The position numbers and the translations under genes were made by a program. DNA of 64,000 bases from Nematopogon swammerdamellus (Eukaryota; Arthropoda; Insecta; Lepidoptera; Adelidae), in NCBI GenBank assembly GCA_946902875.1, contig OX336338.1, forward strand, positions 11,337,971 through 11,401,970, written 5' to 3'. Under the pieces are notes generated by a model. It saw nothing but the letters and a program-made list of their open reading frames with translations. It did not search any database and was not told the origin of the DNA. Below are positions 1-10,243 of the stretch, piece after piece; positions within the stretch are counted from its first letter, which is position 1, and the number at the start of each line of letters is the position of its first letter.

Positions 1-181
1 ATTTTTAAATTAAATACATTTTTATATTTGGTATTAACAATTTTTAATATTTTAATTTAAATTTTATTTCTAACTGTAAATAGGTATACCTATTCGGATG
101 GACAGATATGTGGTATAGCGTCTGTATTATTAGTGAATAAGAATTGAAGTATGTTGTCGCTAGGCTGCGGTAGGGTCTTAC

Positions 182-367
182 CCTCTGTCAAGCCCATGAT
201 GAAGGCGGTGTCTAGTCCATCGACGAGGGTTAGTCCCAAAGAGAACCAGTCCCAACTGGATCGGGAGAGCGGTTTGAGGTTGTCGTGGCCCCACGCGAAC
301 TCCTTGTAATTGCTCCATGCGTGCTTGAAACTTTCTACAACTGCTATTTGTCTATGGTTGGTTGGCC
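182..367 (-). CDS. MAN1B1: ER alpha-1,2-mannosidase I (GH47), coding exon 4, gene continues off the left edge
   Basis: This exon starts the GH47 catalytic domain of a class I alpha-1,2-mannosidase, the family that trims mannose from N-glycans in the ER and early Golgi. The reverse strand reads through the conserved block [14 protein letters not shown] (here [10 protein letters not shown]), then [15 protein letters not shown] and [16 protein letters not shown], which are typical of the first helices of GH47 enzymes. The acceptor is TTTCAG at 370-368 and the donor is G|GTAAGA at 182/181. Exon phase matches exon 3: a leftover G plus GG gives a glycine codon. It encodes residues 159-220 of the predicted protein; the catalytic residues lie in later exons outside the window. 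The match to the ER enzyme rather than a Golgi mannosidase IA/IB rests mainly on exon 2. Confidence 0.9.
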
Positions 368-712
368 CTGAAACTGGTAACAAGTCAATAATTATACATG
401 ATATTCTTATGATTTGAATTAGTTCAAGAATATTAGGTACTTAATATTTCTAGTTACCACCAATACATGCACCTGATGAAATAAACTATTTGATTTGATT
501 TTGTTCTTATTAACAACAATGACTGAAGACTAGAAATGTAAGCCAATCACTTCAAAAAGAACATTTCGTTATTCACCATTAACCCCATGAATTAGAGCAC
601 TTTAAATATGCTTAAATGTGGGGTGAGGTGGAATGTATTTAATTTACTGAAAATAACATTATGGTACATTAATTAATGAAGTTTTAATATTAGGAGATTC
701 CTAATGACTTAC

Positions 713-818
713 CAGTAAATAAAGGGCGGTTCTCAGGCGCAATATCTATCTCCGACCTCTTGGTAGGCTTCTCACCAGACGGTAAGGTTAGTGACAATAG
801 TGACTCATTGGAGAACCG
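713..818 (-). CDS. MAN1B1: ER alpha-1,2-mannosidase I, coding exon 3 (lumenal stem)
   Basis: A 106-nt exon on the reverse strand with acceptor TTTGCAG (822-819 side) and donor CTG|GTAAGT at 713/712. Read in the phase set by exon 2 it is open for 35 codons (RFSNESLLSLTLPSGEKPTK and onward to NRPLFT) and leaves one G for exon 4. The composition (S, K, P, E rich, no hydrophobic core) fits the variable stem between the membrane anchor and the GH47 domain, which is poorly conserved in the family. The call depends on splice signals and frame continuity, not on a domain match. Confidence 0.8.
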
Positions 819-1108
819 CTGCAAATTATTACATTTCTATTTCATGTTTTGAAACAGCTATTCATGCACACATACCTACATATTGCATCTCAACATTTGG
901 GGAGCAGAGTAATCGGTGTAGTGCTGCATGAACTCGGTGAATTACCATACAACATAATTTACAACAAATATAAAGATAGGATACATATCAAGTAGAATAT
1001 GTTGTTTCAAATTTTACAATTTCAAAAGTAGTGTAGGTACTATTTATGTATGGTAAATCTAAAATTTATCAATTCCATAAAAAAAAACTGATAATTATTT
1101 TAACTCAC

Positions 1109-1249
1109 CGTCTCTATATTAATATTTACTACATTATGCACATTGTGACTAAGTATCCTGTCGATAAATAACAGACCGATCAGTGCAATAGAGATAAATA
1201 CTGCTGCATAAATTAAAGATCTTTGGAGCCGCGATAGTTGATTCCATTT
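1109..1249 (-). CDS. MAN1B1: ER alpha-1,2-mannosidase I, coding exon 2 (signal anchor)
   Basis: A 141-nt, phase 0/0 exon of 47 codons. It begins KWNQLSRLQRS, closely resembling the W-x-QLSRLQR juxtamembrane motif I associate with vertebrate MAN1B1, and continues into a hydrophobic stretch of about 19 residues (protein residues 88-106) that would be the type II signal anchor. The acceptor follows a run of eight T residues (TTTTTTTTCAG) and the donor is ACG|GTGAGT. This exon identifies the gene as the ER-type mannosidase. A 60-residue reading frame running across the same acceptor from 1395 is a shadow in another frame. Confidence 0.87.
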
Positions 1250-1629
1250 CTGAAAAAAAAAACACAAATTTGAGTATTTCTCCTCCTTTGCTCCTCCACT
1301 ACTATAGGTACTGTTTTAGACTCTTCTTCGTCATCGAAGGACCTGAATGGAATGTTTAGTATTGCAAAACATGCAGAAACCGAGATCAGTTGCACCCTGG
1401 AATGTACTAAATTATGTGAAGCATTACTTTAATGACTTCTGCGACATGTGATTAGTTAATTGTTTTGATATCCCTTTGAAAATGAATGCTGTGAGAGAGT
1501 GGACTGTATGTAATGTAAAAATTATAATAAGTACCTACCTAAATAATTCAACAACTACAAGGTAGGAGAGCTATTTGCGAATTGGACATAAAGCGCCCGA
1601 ACGGTATTTAAAATATAGTTATAAAGAAT

Positions 1630-3248
1630 TTTGTGGGCAATTGTACTCCGCAGAAATCCCTGCCCCAAGTCCAAGCAAACCAGTCGACTCTGATAGACGT
1701 GCGCCGCTCACTAAACACTACACGGAGGATCTACCCGATATTAGTGTCTATGAGATAAAGGCTGCCTTGAAAGGACTCAAAAAAACACAAGGCTCCAGGT
1801 GAAGACGGGATAACGACAGAGCTGCTGAACGCTGGTGGACGACCGATCTTGAAGGAACTGCAAAAACTGTTCAATGCAGTTCTTGAAGGTGGTGTAGTTC
1901 CGGCCGCATGGCGAAATAGTGTCGTTGTCTTGTTTCACAAGAAGGGGGATAGGGCGAAGTTGAAAAACTATCGACCTATCTCACTTCTTAGCCACGTGTA
2001 CTGTACAAGGTCTTTTCAAGAGTCATCACGAGTCGGCTGACACAGAGGCTGGACCAGTACCAGCCTCGTGAGCAAGCTGGATTTTGGGAAGGATACGGCA
2101 CCATGGACCACATATTTACAGTGAGACAAGTGGTGCAAAAATGCGAGGAGTACAACAAGCCGCTCTTCCTAGCCTTCGTCGACTATGAGAAGGCGTTTGA
2201 CTCAGTTGAAAAATGGGCTGTCGAAAACTCCCTCCTCAGGTGCAAAATCGACCACCGCTACATCGAGGTGCTCCGAAATCTGTATCGGTCCGCGACGATG
2301 ACTGTGAGGCTTCACGAGAATACCCAACCCATCCTCCTTGGTAAAGGCGTAAGGCAGGGGGATGTGATCTCACCCAAGCTCTTCACAAACGCATTGGAAG
2401 ATGTGTTCAAGATGCTCGAGTGGGGCAACATGGGTATAAACGTGAATGGAGATCTTCTCAGTCATCTGCGTTTCGCCGATGACATTGTTCTTCTGTCAAA
2501 TTCCCGAGATCAGCTTCAGATCATGCTGGAAGACCTTTATACAGCGTCGATGAAGGTTGATCTGAAGATGAACCAGGACAAAACCAATGACCAGAAGGTC
2601 ATGGCGACCGAGGTTTGACGGGAGGACAAAGTGTTATTGGCGGAGAAGTGATCGAACAGGTTGAAGAGTACATATACCTCGGTCAAATTCTGCAGCTTGG
2701 TAGACAAGGTCTGCTTAAGGAGGTGGAGAGACGAATTCAACTGGGTTGGGCTGCCTTTGGAAAACTAAAATTCGTCCTGAAGTCTGACCTTCCGCAAAAT
2801 TTAAAGACCCGTATATATGACCAGTGTGTCCTCCCGGTTATGACGTACGGGTGTGAAACGTGGACTCGCTGTTGTCCAAAGGTTGAAAGTTGCCCAGCGA
2901 GCAATGGAGCGAGCCATGCTGGGAATATCGCTACGTGATATGGTGCGTAACGAGGCAATCCGCCGACGCACAAAAGTAGTCGATATTGGACACCGGGTGG
3001 CTAAGCTCAAGTGGCAGTGGGCTGGGCACGTTAGCCGAAGAGACGATGACTGTTGGAGTAACCGTGTCCTACACTGGCGGCCGTGGACAGGAAAACGGAG
3101 TGTGGGAAGACCACCCGCCAGGTGGGACGACGACATCAAGTACGCCGGCGGAAATCAGTGGTTCCGTATCGCTGAAGGCCGGGAGGACTGGAGGAAAATT
3201 GAAGAGGTGTATGTCCAGCAGTGGACGCTTACACGCTGACTGACTGAC
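1630..3248 (+). pseudogene. RTE-type LINE, 5'-truncated, reverse transcriptase broken by frameshifts
   Basis: Translation in shifting frames gives a continuous RTE-clade reverse transcriptase: LKNYRPISLL (about 1960-1990), DYEKAFDSVE (palm motif A, about 2180), GVRQGDVISPKLF (about 2350), FADDIVLL (catalytic motif C, about 2470-2495), then the C-terminal tail GRPPARWDDDIK and WRKIEEVYVQQW. At least four frameshifts (near 1795, 2003, 2600 and 2870) break it, so it is dead. The 3' end is a short TGAC repeat, as in RTE elements, not poly(A). The 10-bp direct repeat TATAAAGAAT at 1620-1629 and 3249-3258 is the likely target-site duplication, so the insertion is 5'-truncated at about 1630. It lies antisense in mannosidase intron 1. 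Confidence 0.85.
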
Positions 3249-3380
3249 TATAAAGAATGGGGAAATATTAAAATGTATGCTGAATTAGATTGCGGGTATG
3301 CAGTTATCTGCACTGGTGTCGACGAGATGTGTTGCTATGATTTTACAACATTGAGTGGCCCCGCCGACAATAATTGTTTT

Positions 3381-3434
3381 CACAACATGCACGTTTACTT
3401 GAGCGCTGCCGCTCAAGTAAACGTGCATGTTGTG
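3381..3434. repeat. Perfect 25-bp-arm hairpin
   Basis: Arms 3381-3405 and 3410-3434 are exact reverse complements (starting CACAACATGCACGTTTAC) with a 4-nt loop (CTGC). It is unrelated to the neighbouring LINE and to the 61-bp repeat beside it. It could be a foldback remnant or the end of an unrecognised transposon. Confidence 0.85.
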
Positions 3435-3453
3435 AGTGAGTGGTGATGCCGAC

Positions 3454-3550
3454 AAATGGTTGGAGAGCTAAAAACTGAACATACATACATACATGTATGA
3501 ACACCAATTTATACAAATGGTTGGAGAGCTAAAAACTGAACATACATACC
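3454..3550. repeat. 61-bp tandem repeat, left part, split by the 4 kb element
   Basis: Units start at 3454 and 3515 (AAATGGTTGGAGAGCTAAAA...), each with an ATAC microsatellite. The same units resume at about 7501 and run to about 7613. The array was therefore one block before the element at 3551-7508 inserted into its ATAC run. Confidence 0.85.
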
Positions 3551-4053
3551 AGGGACGTATTTATAGCTTCCACATGGGGGGTGTTCTGACGAAATAGGGA
3601 TCGCCTCAACTCAATAAGATTCTAGTGTTCCTGTTGAGTCGTTCTGTATTTCGGTCTAGAGGGGTACCGATACTGAAAGTTCTATAATTATTGTGTGGAA
3701 AGCAGGTTGAATTCGACAAAAAAAAATTTATAATAACCAATAACCCTGTATAAAAATTTTATACAGGGTTACTGGTAATTCGATGCATTCCTTTCAGGGG
3801 GTTATAGTACAGGTAATTTGTGGTTTTTTTAACCATATAATTCCTATTCCGAAAATGCTTGGTTTAGGAGTTATTTAAAATTTTGTGTTTTTTTCGAAAA
3901 CGTCAACCTTGCTACAATTCTTTCTTAATAAAAAAAAACACAGGCATGTTTAAACATGGAAAATACCAAAAATAAAAGCTTGGTTTCCTAATTGTACAAT
4001 TTTTATTTCGAAAAATATTAGCATTTAAGTAGCTTTAAAATAAGATATTACTT

Positions 4054-5432
4054 ACTAGCTTTTGCCCGCGGCTTCGCTCGCGTGAAATTCGTATTTCAAA
4101 GAAGAAAGTAAGTAACCGAGGCCGAGGCCGAAGGCCGAGCTGCGTTCAGAAAGACTATAAACCTTCTCGAAGAAAGTAAATAACAAAGGGCGAGGCCGTA
4201 GGCCGAGCTGCGTTCAGGAAAACGATAAAACATCTCTAAGTAAATAAGTAATTAAGGGCGAGACCGAATGCCGAGCTGCGTTCAGAAAGACGATAAACCT
4301 TCTCGAACAAAGTAAGTAACTAAGGGCGAGGCCGAAGGCCGAGCCGCGTTCAGGAAGACTATAAACCTTCTCGAAGAAATTAAGTAACATAGGGCGAGGC
4401 CGAAGGCCGAGCTACGTTCAGGAAGACTATAAACCTTCTCGAAGAAAGTAAGCAACTGAGGGCAAGACCGAAGGCCGCTCTGCGTTACTTACTTTCATCG
4501 AGAAGGTTTATCTTCTTCTTGAACGCAGCTGGGCCTTCGGCCTCACCCATAGTTTATACTTACTTTCACCGATAAGGTTTATAGTTTTCCTGAACGCAGC
4601 TCGGCCTTCGGCCTCGCCCTCAGTTACTTACTTTCTTCGAGAAGGTTTATGCTCTTGCTGAACGTAGCTCGGCCTTCGGCGTCGCCCTTAATTACTTACT
4701 TTCATAGATAAGGTTTATTGTCTTCCTGAACGCAGCTCGGCTTTCGGCCTCGCCCTTTGTTACTTACTTTCTTCGAGAAGGCTTATGCTATTCTTGAACG
4801 CAGAGCGGCCTTCGGCCTTACCCTTAGTTACTTACTTTCTTCGAGAAGGTTTATAGTCTTTCTGAACGCAGCTCGGCCTTCGGCCTCGCCTATAGTTACT
4901 CACTGTCTTCGAGAAGGTTTATAGTCTTCCTGAACGCAGCTCGGCCTTCGGCCTCGCCCTCAGTTACTTACTTTCTTCGAGAAGTTTAATAGTCTTCCTG
5001 AACGTAGCTCGGCCTTTGGCCTCGCTCTTAGTTACTTACTTTCTTGAATAAGGTTTTTCGTCTTCCTGAACGCAGCTCGGCCTTCGGCCTCGCCCTTTGT
5101 TACTTAATTTCTTCGAGAAGGTTTATAGTCTTCCTGAACGCAGCTCGGCCTTCTGCCTCGCCCTTAGTTACTTACTTTCTTCGAGAGGTTTATGGTCTTC
5201 CTGAACGCAGCTCGGCCTTCGGCCTCGCCCTTAATTACTTATTTACTTAGAGATGGTTTATAGTCTTCCTGAACGCAGCTCGGCCTTCGGCCTCGCCCTC
5301 AGTAACTTACTTTCTTCGAGAAGGTTTATAGTCTTCCTGAATAAAGCTCGGCCTTCGGCCTCGCCCTCAGTTACTTACTTTCTTCTTTGAAATACGAATC
5401 TCACGCGAGCGAAGCCGCGGGCAAAAGCTAGT
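4054..5432. mobile_element. Palindromic satellite-like element with GCCCGCGG termini, copy 1
   Basis: Both ends carry the same inverted terminus of over 50 bp (ACTAGCTTTTGCCCGCGGCT ... TTTCAAAGAAGAAAGTAAG). Between them are about 19 tandem units of 63-70 bp built around GAGGCCGAAGGCCGAGCTGC. About six units on the left read in one orientation; from about 4490 the remaining 13 or so read as the reverse complement, so the element can fold on itself. No reading frame longer than 70 codons looks real. At least four related elements lie elsewhere in the window. Confidence 0.85.
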
Positions 5433-5741
5433 TAATCTATAAAAATCATTCATAATTAATTACTCTTGAAACGAATTGAAAAAAAATCTTCTAACTTTGA
5501 TGACTCGCTGTACCTGCAAATAATAATAATTATTATGTTCTTTATTATTGTTGTATTTGCGCCATCTTGCTCATTTTACTGATTTATATGTTTTGTATGT
5601 GCGTTACTTAGAAACTAACCATTGAGAATTTTCGCGGTACATGTTTCGTGTCGGTGACGTCATATTTTAGCTTACCTACATGCATCCCACCTTGTACATA
5701 TGAGTAAGATCAAAAAATTTTAATGAAATCAAATTAAAATT

Positions 5742-6075
5742 TTGGTATTCTATTATACGGTGAGTGTGGTGAGAGGCGGCACCCGCGCGCCCGCGCGCCG
5801 CCGCTCCACCGCCCCGCGCCGCGCCACCTCCTGTCAGCCGCCCGTCGCGTCGCCGCCGCCGCCGGCTCGTTCATATACACCTACTCGCGGTAAACGGCGG
5901 ACGGAACATATCGATTTGTATGGGAGCCACATCTTAGCGTAACCGCAAGTGAATTTTATTTAGCCTATCCTGTGTCCCGTATAGGCAAATGTGCTTGTAC
6001 GAAATTTCATCAAATTCAGATAATCGGTTTAAGAGTTATGGCGATGATATGTACATACATACATACAGAAAAGAT
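5742..6075. other. GC-rich patch and repeat tail
   Basis: Positions 5770-5870 are strongly CpG/GCC-rich and encode only low-complexity Arg/Pro/Ala. They are followed by a tail with ATTTCATCAAATTCAGATAA and ATACATAC runs, typical of the 3' end of insect interspersed repeats. I see no gene. Confidence 0.5.
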
Positions 6076-6340
6076 TTCTAAAAATCGTCAATTTAGCTTT
6101 AGTATCATATATAGAGTCTACAAACTCAATATCTCATAAAACAAAGTAACTTACTCCATGACCATCTCTTACAGATTTATTATTAGTATTGATTGATGAT
6201 ATTGATGATTACAATTAAGCATTTGGTTTCATAAATAATAACTAAAATACCTTTTAAAAAAGGCTTTAGGAGCATTACTGTACTGAATGAAAAGATACTT
6301 AAAAAATTTACGTTATTATTAAAAATCCTGTTCAAACTGT

Positions 6341-6720
6341 TTTTTTTTTATTGAAACTGAAACGGTTGGCTGGCTACATCCCCTACAAGATCCGCGATGT
6401 CAGCCCATAACAACGGGTGAACTAGGTGCCATGTCAGTGCTTCCCTTCATTTCGCGCTGGCTACACTGAACTGGACGAAAAACACGAACTATTTACATAG
6501 ACGTTTCGACCGACGTTTTGCTCAGTGCGGTGGTACCAACCCGGCCGGGATAAACCCTACCACCTAATAAGGCAAGAAGGGAAGGGACCTACAGTTTAAC
6601 GTGGAATCCGAACCACGGTCAGCCTCCAACGGTCGAGTGGTCACCCATCCAAGTACTGACCGCGCTCAGGTGTGCTTAACAACAGTCGACTGACCGCACC
6701 ACTGAGCTACCAATGCTGAC
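6341..6720 (-). mobile_element. Composite-head SINE, nearly full length
   Basis: On the minus strand it runs from a tRNA-like head (GGTAGCTCAGTGGTGCGG, near 6700) through the 5S-like stretch and B-box-like GGTTCGGATTCC to the shared body and tail (GTTTCAATAAAAAAAA at 6341). The adjoining segment to about 6815 is the alternative GGTCGGTACTT/GACTAAGGGAT module found beside other copies. It is nested in the long-TIR element. Confidence 0.8.
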
Positions 6721-7781
6721 GAATTTCCTTATCCCTTAGTTGACTTTTACGACATGCGATGGGGAGAGATGCAGTGGAGCTATTCTTTTTAAGTACCGAC
6801 CCCACACTGTACACTACTTCTAATGCAGGCACGTGCCCGTTTACGTATTTCTGTTCGAGTTATCTTCGCCGAAAAGTTTTCTCTCATTGTTGCAGCGCTG
6901 TCTTCAATACGCTGAATACGCCTTTTTTAAAAAGTATTTAGTTATTATTTATGAAACCAAATGCTTAATTATAATAAATAATATCTTATTTTAAAGCTGC
7001 TTAAATGCAAATGTTTTACACTGATTTGTACACTTCACATAGCATACATTTTTCGAAATAAAAATTGTACAATTAGGAAACCAAGCTTTTATTTCTGGTA
7101 TTTTCCATGTTTAAACATGCACTGTTTTTATTTGTGGCATCCCATTTTATTAATTTTGTACAATCAAGCATCGCTATGCTATGTAGTTTACAAAATAATT
7201 ACAAAACTAAAAAAATATAGCAATGGTTTTTTTTTATTAAGAAAAAATTTTAGCAAGTTTGACGTTTTAGAAAAAAACACAAAATTTTAAATAACTCGCA
7301 AACCAAGCATTTTCGGAATAGGAATTATATGGTTAAAAAAACACAAATTAACTCTACTATAACCCCCTAAAAGGAATGCATCGAATTACCAGTAACCCTG
7401 TATAGTAAGTATAGGTGAAGTTTGAAATTTTAATTATATCTACTGTAAACTGCGTGTCGAAGGGGGGGGGTCCGGACCCCCTAAACCCCCCCCTTATATA
7501 CGTCCCTGATACATACATACATGTATGAACACCAATTTATACAAATGGTTGGAGAGCTAAAAACTGAACATACATACATACATGTATGAACACCAATTTA
7601 TACAAATTTGGCATATCAATAGGTGAGCTTAATGCCGTGATGTATTAGGCTCACAAATTTTTTGTGTAAAATTACATTCAATATTAAATAAATGAGACAA
7701 CTATAATTCTTCACAGCGGCAGATGTCTCTGCTGCAAACCAATGATATTAGCGTTAGGTTAGAGGTACTAAAAGTTCTTAC

Positions 7782-8009
7782 CCTAATCAATTTCCTATGT
7801 GAGAATGTAAATGTAGATTCGGGAATCCATATGGCAGTATGTTGGGGAGGGGCCCCCGGCGTCGGCGGCGCCTCTGCTCCGCGCTTGCTCTGCGCGGAGA
7901 GGGCAGTGATGGATATCCGTGGCACATCGCGCAAACACTCCGACTCGCTGCTAATTTCATCTTCCCGATTTTGTAAATACACGCTCACTTGTCTTGGTGG
8001 TGTTCCCAT
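7782..8009 (-). CDS. MAN1B1: ER alpha-1,2-mannosidase I, first coding exon (cytosolic tail)
   Basis: The first ATG of an open frame of 76 codons starts at 8009 (MGTPPRQVSVYLQNREDEIS...) and ends at a strong donor, AGG|GTAAGA, at 7782/7781. The exon ends in phase 0, as needed by exon 2, and the join gives HRKLIR-KWNQLSRLQR, a basic run directly before the QLSRLQR motif, as expected for the cytosolic side of a type II membrane protein. An in-frame TGA lies upstream of the ATG. The tail is acidic/serine-rich, then proline-rich. The exon is separated from exon 2 by a 6.5 kb intron full of transposons. The assignment rests on frame, donor quality and the sensible junction; no domain is present in this exon. 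Confidence 0.7.
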
Positions 8010-8400
8010 GCTTCTATACAATATTGCCAAGGCACCCCACGACTGATACTTGCTAATTCAGTCTTCCAACCCTGTCATCTTTATTGATCTCAACCATTAG
8101 CAGAATTGACATTTCTAAAAGCACAAACACAAAGGGTTACATGAAATTAAGTGAAGTGTTTAGTGATAGGTTAAAGATATTATTTATATTACTGAATCAT
8201 AAACCCTTCAAGTCAATACGTTCACAGAAGCCAAGACATTAATGTATGACAGATGTTTTAATTCACAGAGGCGGATGAATCATACTTGTAGTTGTGACAC
8301 GCGCGCTTGTGCGCGGCGCGCGGCTCGGGAGATACTGCACGCTCTCGAGCTTACGCACACAAACACAATGTGCGGGTACATCTAGATTCGCAACGAAAAG
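8010..8400 (-). promoter_or_regulatory. Presumed 5' UTR/promoter region of the mannosidase gene
   Basis: Upstream of the mannosidase start codon the sequence is not a recognised repeat. A short CpG-rich patch at about 8300-8330 (GCGCGCTTGTGCGCGGCGCG region) stands out from AT-rich surroundings about 300 bp upstream of the ATG. That position and composition suit a promoter or transcription start region, but no TATA box or initiator can be singled out with confidence. Confidence 0.3.
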
Positions 8401-8480
8401 TGAGCCGCCTTCATGAGATAAAACAACGGAAATAGTTAGTCAAATAAGTAGGAAAAGTTAGATAGATAAATGTGTAGCAT

Positions 8481-8795
8481 GCGGGACCGGTACTTTAAAA
8501 GAATAGCCCCACTGCATCTCTCCCCGTGTATGTAAAAGGCGACTAAGGGATATGACTCTCTTCTTATATTACTAGGTGGAAGGGTTTAACCCGCCCGGGT
8601 TGATACCACCGCACTAAATGAAAGGTCGGTCGAAACGGCTATGTAAATAGTTTGTGTTTTCCGTCCAGTTCAGTGTAGCCGGCACGACCGAAGGGAAGCA
8701 CTGACGTGGCACCAAGTTCACCCGGTGTTATGGGCTGACATCATGGATGTTGTAGGTGATATAGCCAACCGTGTCTGTTTCCATAAAAAAAAACA
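8481..8795 (+). mobile_element. SINE with alternative head module
   Basis: This copy begins with the module GGGACCGGTACTTTAAAAG ... GGCGACTAAGGGATATGA and then joins the common SINE body (TTGATACCACCGCAC ... GTTTCCATAAAAAAAAA) without the tRNA/5S-like head. The oligo(A) end is at 8786-8794. Confidence 0.75.
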
Positions 8796-8800
8796 TACAT

Positions 8801-8990
8801 ACATACCACAAGCTATATCCCAACAATCGGGCTAAGCACAGTAGTCGGTGTTGTGCTGCAAGTAGTCTTGTAAATTATAGCACAACACCGACTACCACAT
8901 CTAGCAAAGTATTAGGACAAGAAAACTATCAAGCAGCATGTAAGGCACGAAGACCGGAGGGTGGAAGGAAGGACTCGATAAAAATTAATT
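8801..8990. repeat. Hairpin-bearing interspersed repeat, copy 1
   Basis: It contains 17-bp perfect arms, 8841-8857 (GTAGTCGGTGTTGTGCT) and 8879-8895, around a 21-nt loop. The same family recurs at 21925-22245 and 26035-26170, with a fragment at about 895-950. The stem is conserved between copies while the loop varies. Confidence 0.7.
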
Positions 8991-9029
8991 CTAGTTTATA
9001 TTCAATTATGGTATTAATTCATAGGTAAT

Positions 9030-10243
9030 AAGCAAAAAATCTGATATTCAACAATGTGGATGAGTATGGATATCTATCACTGAATGTGTGATGATGAAAT
9101 GTTAGGAAGCTGGTGGGCGGGAGTCCAGTAGTGCTCTAACATTACATATTATGTTACAACATACTGACTAGAGATAATGCTCTATACATAATGATAATGC
9201 TACTAATAATGCTACTAATGATTTATTCAACGGCAGTTTGAAACGTGCATTTTGCAACAAATTAACTAACATATTAACTAATTTATACAAATTATACACA
9301 TACATACACACATAGACTACAGATCACATACCTACACAAACCCTCATACACATGTACGCACCCCAACAAACCCCCACAACGCGCTCCCCATGTAATTAAA
9401 ATTTAGTTTTTTCTCTTGTTTATAAGTAGCTTAAGAAGATAAAAAGTAGTATTGTAGACACAAAACAAATTTTTTGATAATGCTTTAACATTATATGAAA
9501 CCATGATAATATGAAAATAAAAAAATATATAATATGGACCATTTTCGTTAACTTTTAATTTAAATAAATATTATTTTAAAGTTCTGTGATTGAACGAACC
9601 ATTGTAAGGTCAATTCAATGTCCTTTTTTCCACCTGCTGTAGAAAGAAACAGACTTTAATATTATATGAACCATTATAATATGAACATTTGAAAAATTAT
9701 CTGAACCATTTTTGTTAACTTTGATAATTTTTTTTTTGTTTAAAGTTCTATGATTGAATTGAATTAACCATTGTATTGTAACATTATATGAACATTTAAA
9801 TTTTTTTTCTTATAAATTATAAGAACCATAAAAATCACAATTATACCGTGGTATAGGTCCACTTTCCGACAATAGAAATACCTACGTATATAATAATTTA
9901 TTTTGGAAAATATTAATAAAAAAAGTTATGTCTATGTCGCTTTGAAGAAGGGTCTGAAAATGACTGTTCACTAATCACAGAATTCACGAAAACCCATTGG
10001 TAGTACCACCCAAAATGTCTTTTTTGTTATATCCCGGGAATCGGGTTTTGTCATTCCCGGGTCCCGGGACATGAGACACCCTAGTAGGAAGGCATAACCT
10101 AATATAATATATACATATATCTACAAAACTTTATTATGATTAAGCAGTGGAAATATACAATTGTCTATTATCGTATAATCTACATGTAATAATATATTGT
10201 AAAACCGCTGTTAAATTTTCCAAATTAACGAAAAAAAAAAAAA
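9030..10243. other. AT-rich intergenic sequence
   Basis: It has dispersed phrases around ACATTATATGAACCAT at about 9490, 9660 and 9780 that look like degenerate copies of one short unit, but no gene, no clear TIRs and no RNA gene. Confidence 0.5.

Larger units (their letters stand above)
3551..7508. mobile_element. DNA-transposon-like element with very long terminal inverted repeats
   Basis: The element starts CAGGGACGTATTTATAG and ends with TATATACGTCCCTG, and lies inside an ATAC microsatellite that resumes on the other side. The inverted arms are long: about 3740-4050 matches the reverse complement of about 6980-7410 (including GCTTGGTTTCCTAATTGTAC and the poly-A/T blocks). The right end carries a G/C run with the palindrome GGGGGTCCGGACCCCC (7466-7481). 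No transposase was found; the interior is replaced by nested repeats (4054-5432 and a SINE at 6341-6720). The superfamily is uncertain because the microsatellite hides the target duplication. Confidence 0.75.

Noticed and set aside
1213..1395. Minus-strand frame starting MQLISVSACF as the mannosidase N-terminus
   Set aside because: It crosses the poly-T/CAG acceptor and reads exon 2 in the wrong frame; the QLSRLQR frame is the conserved one.
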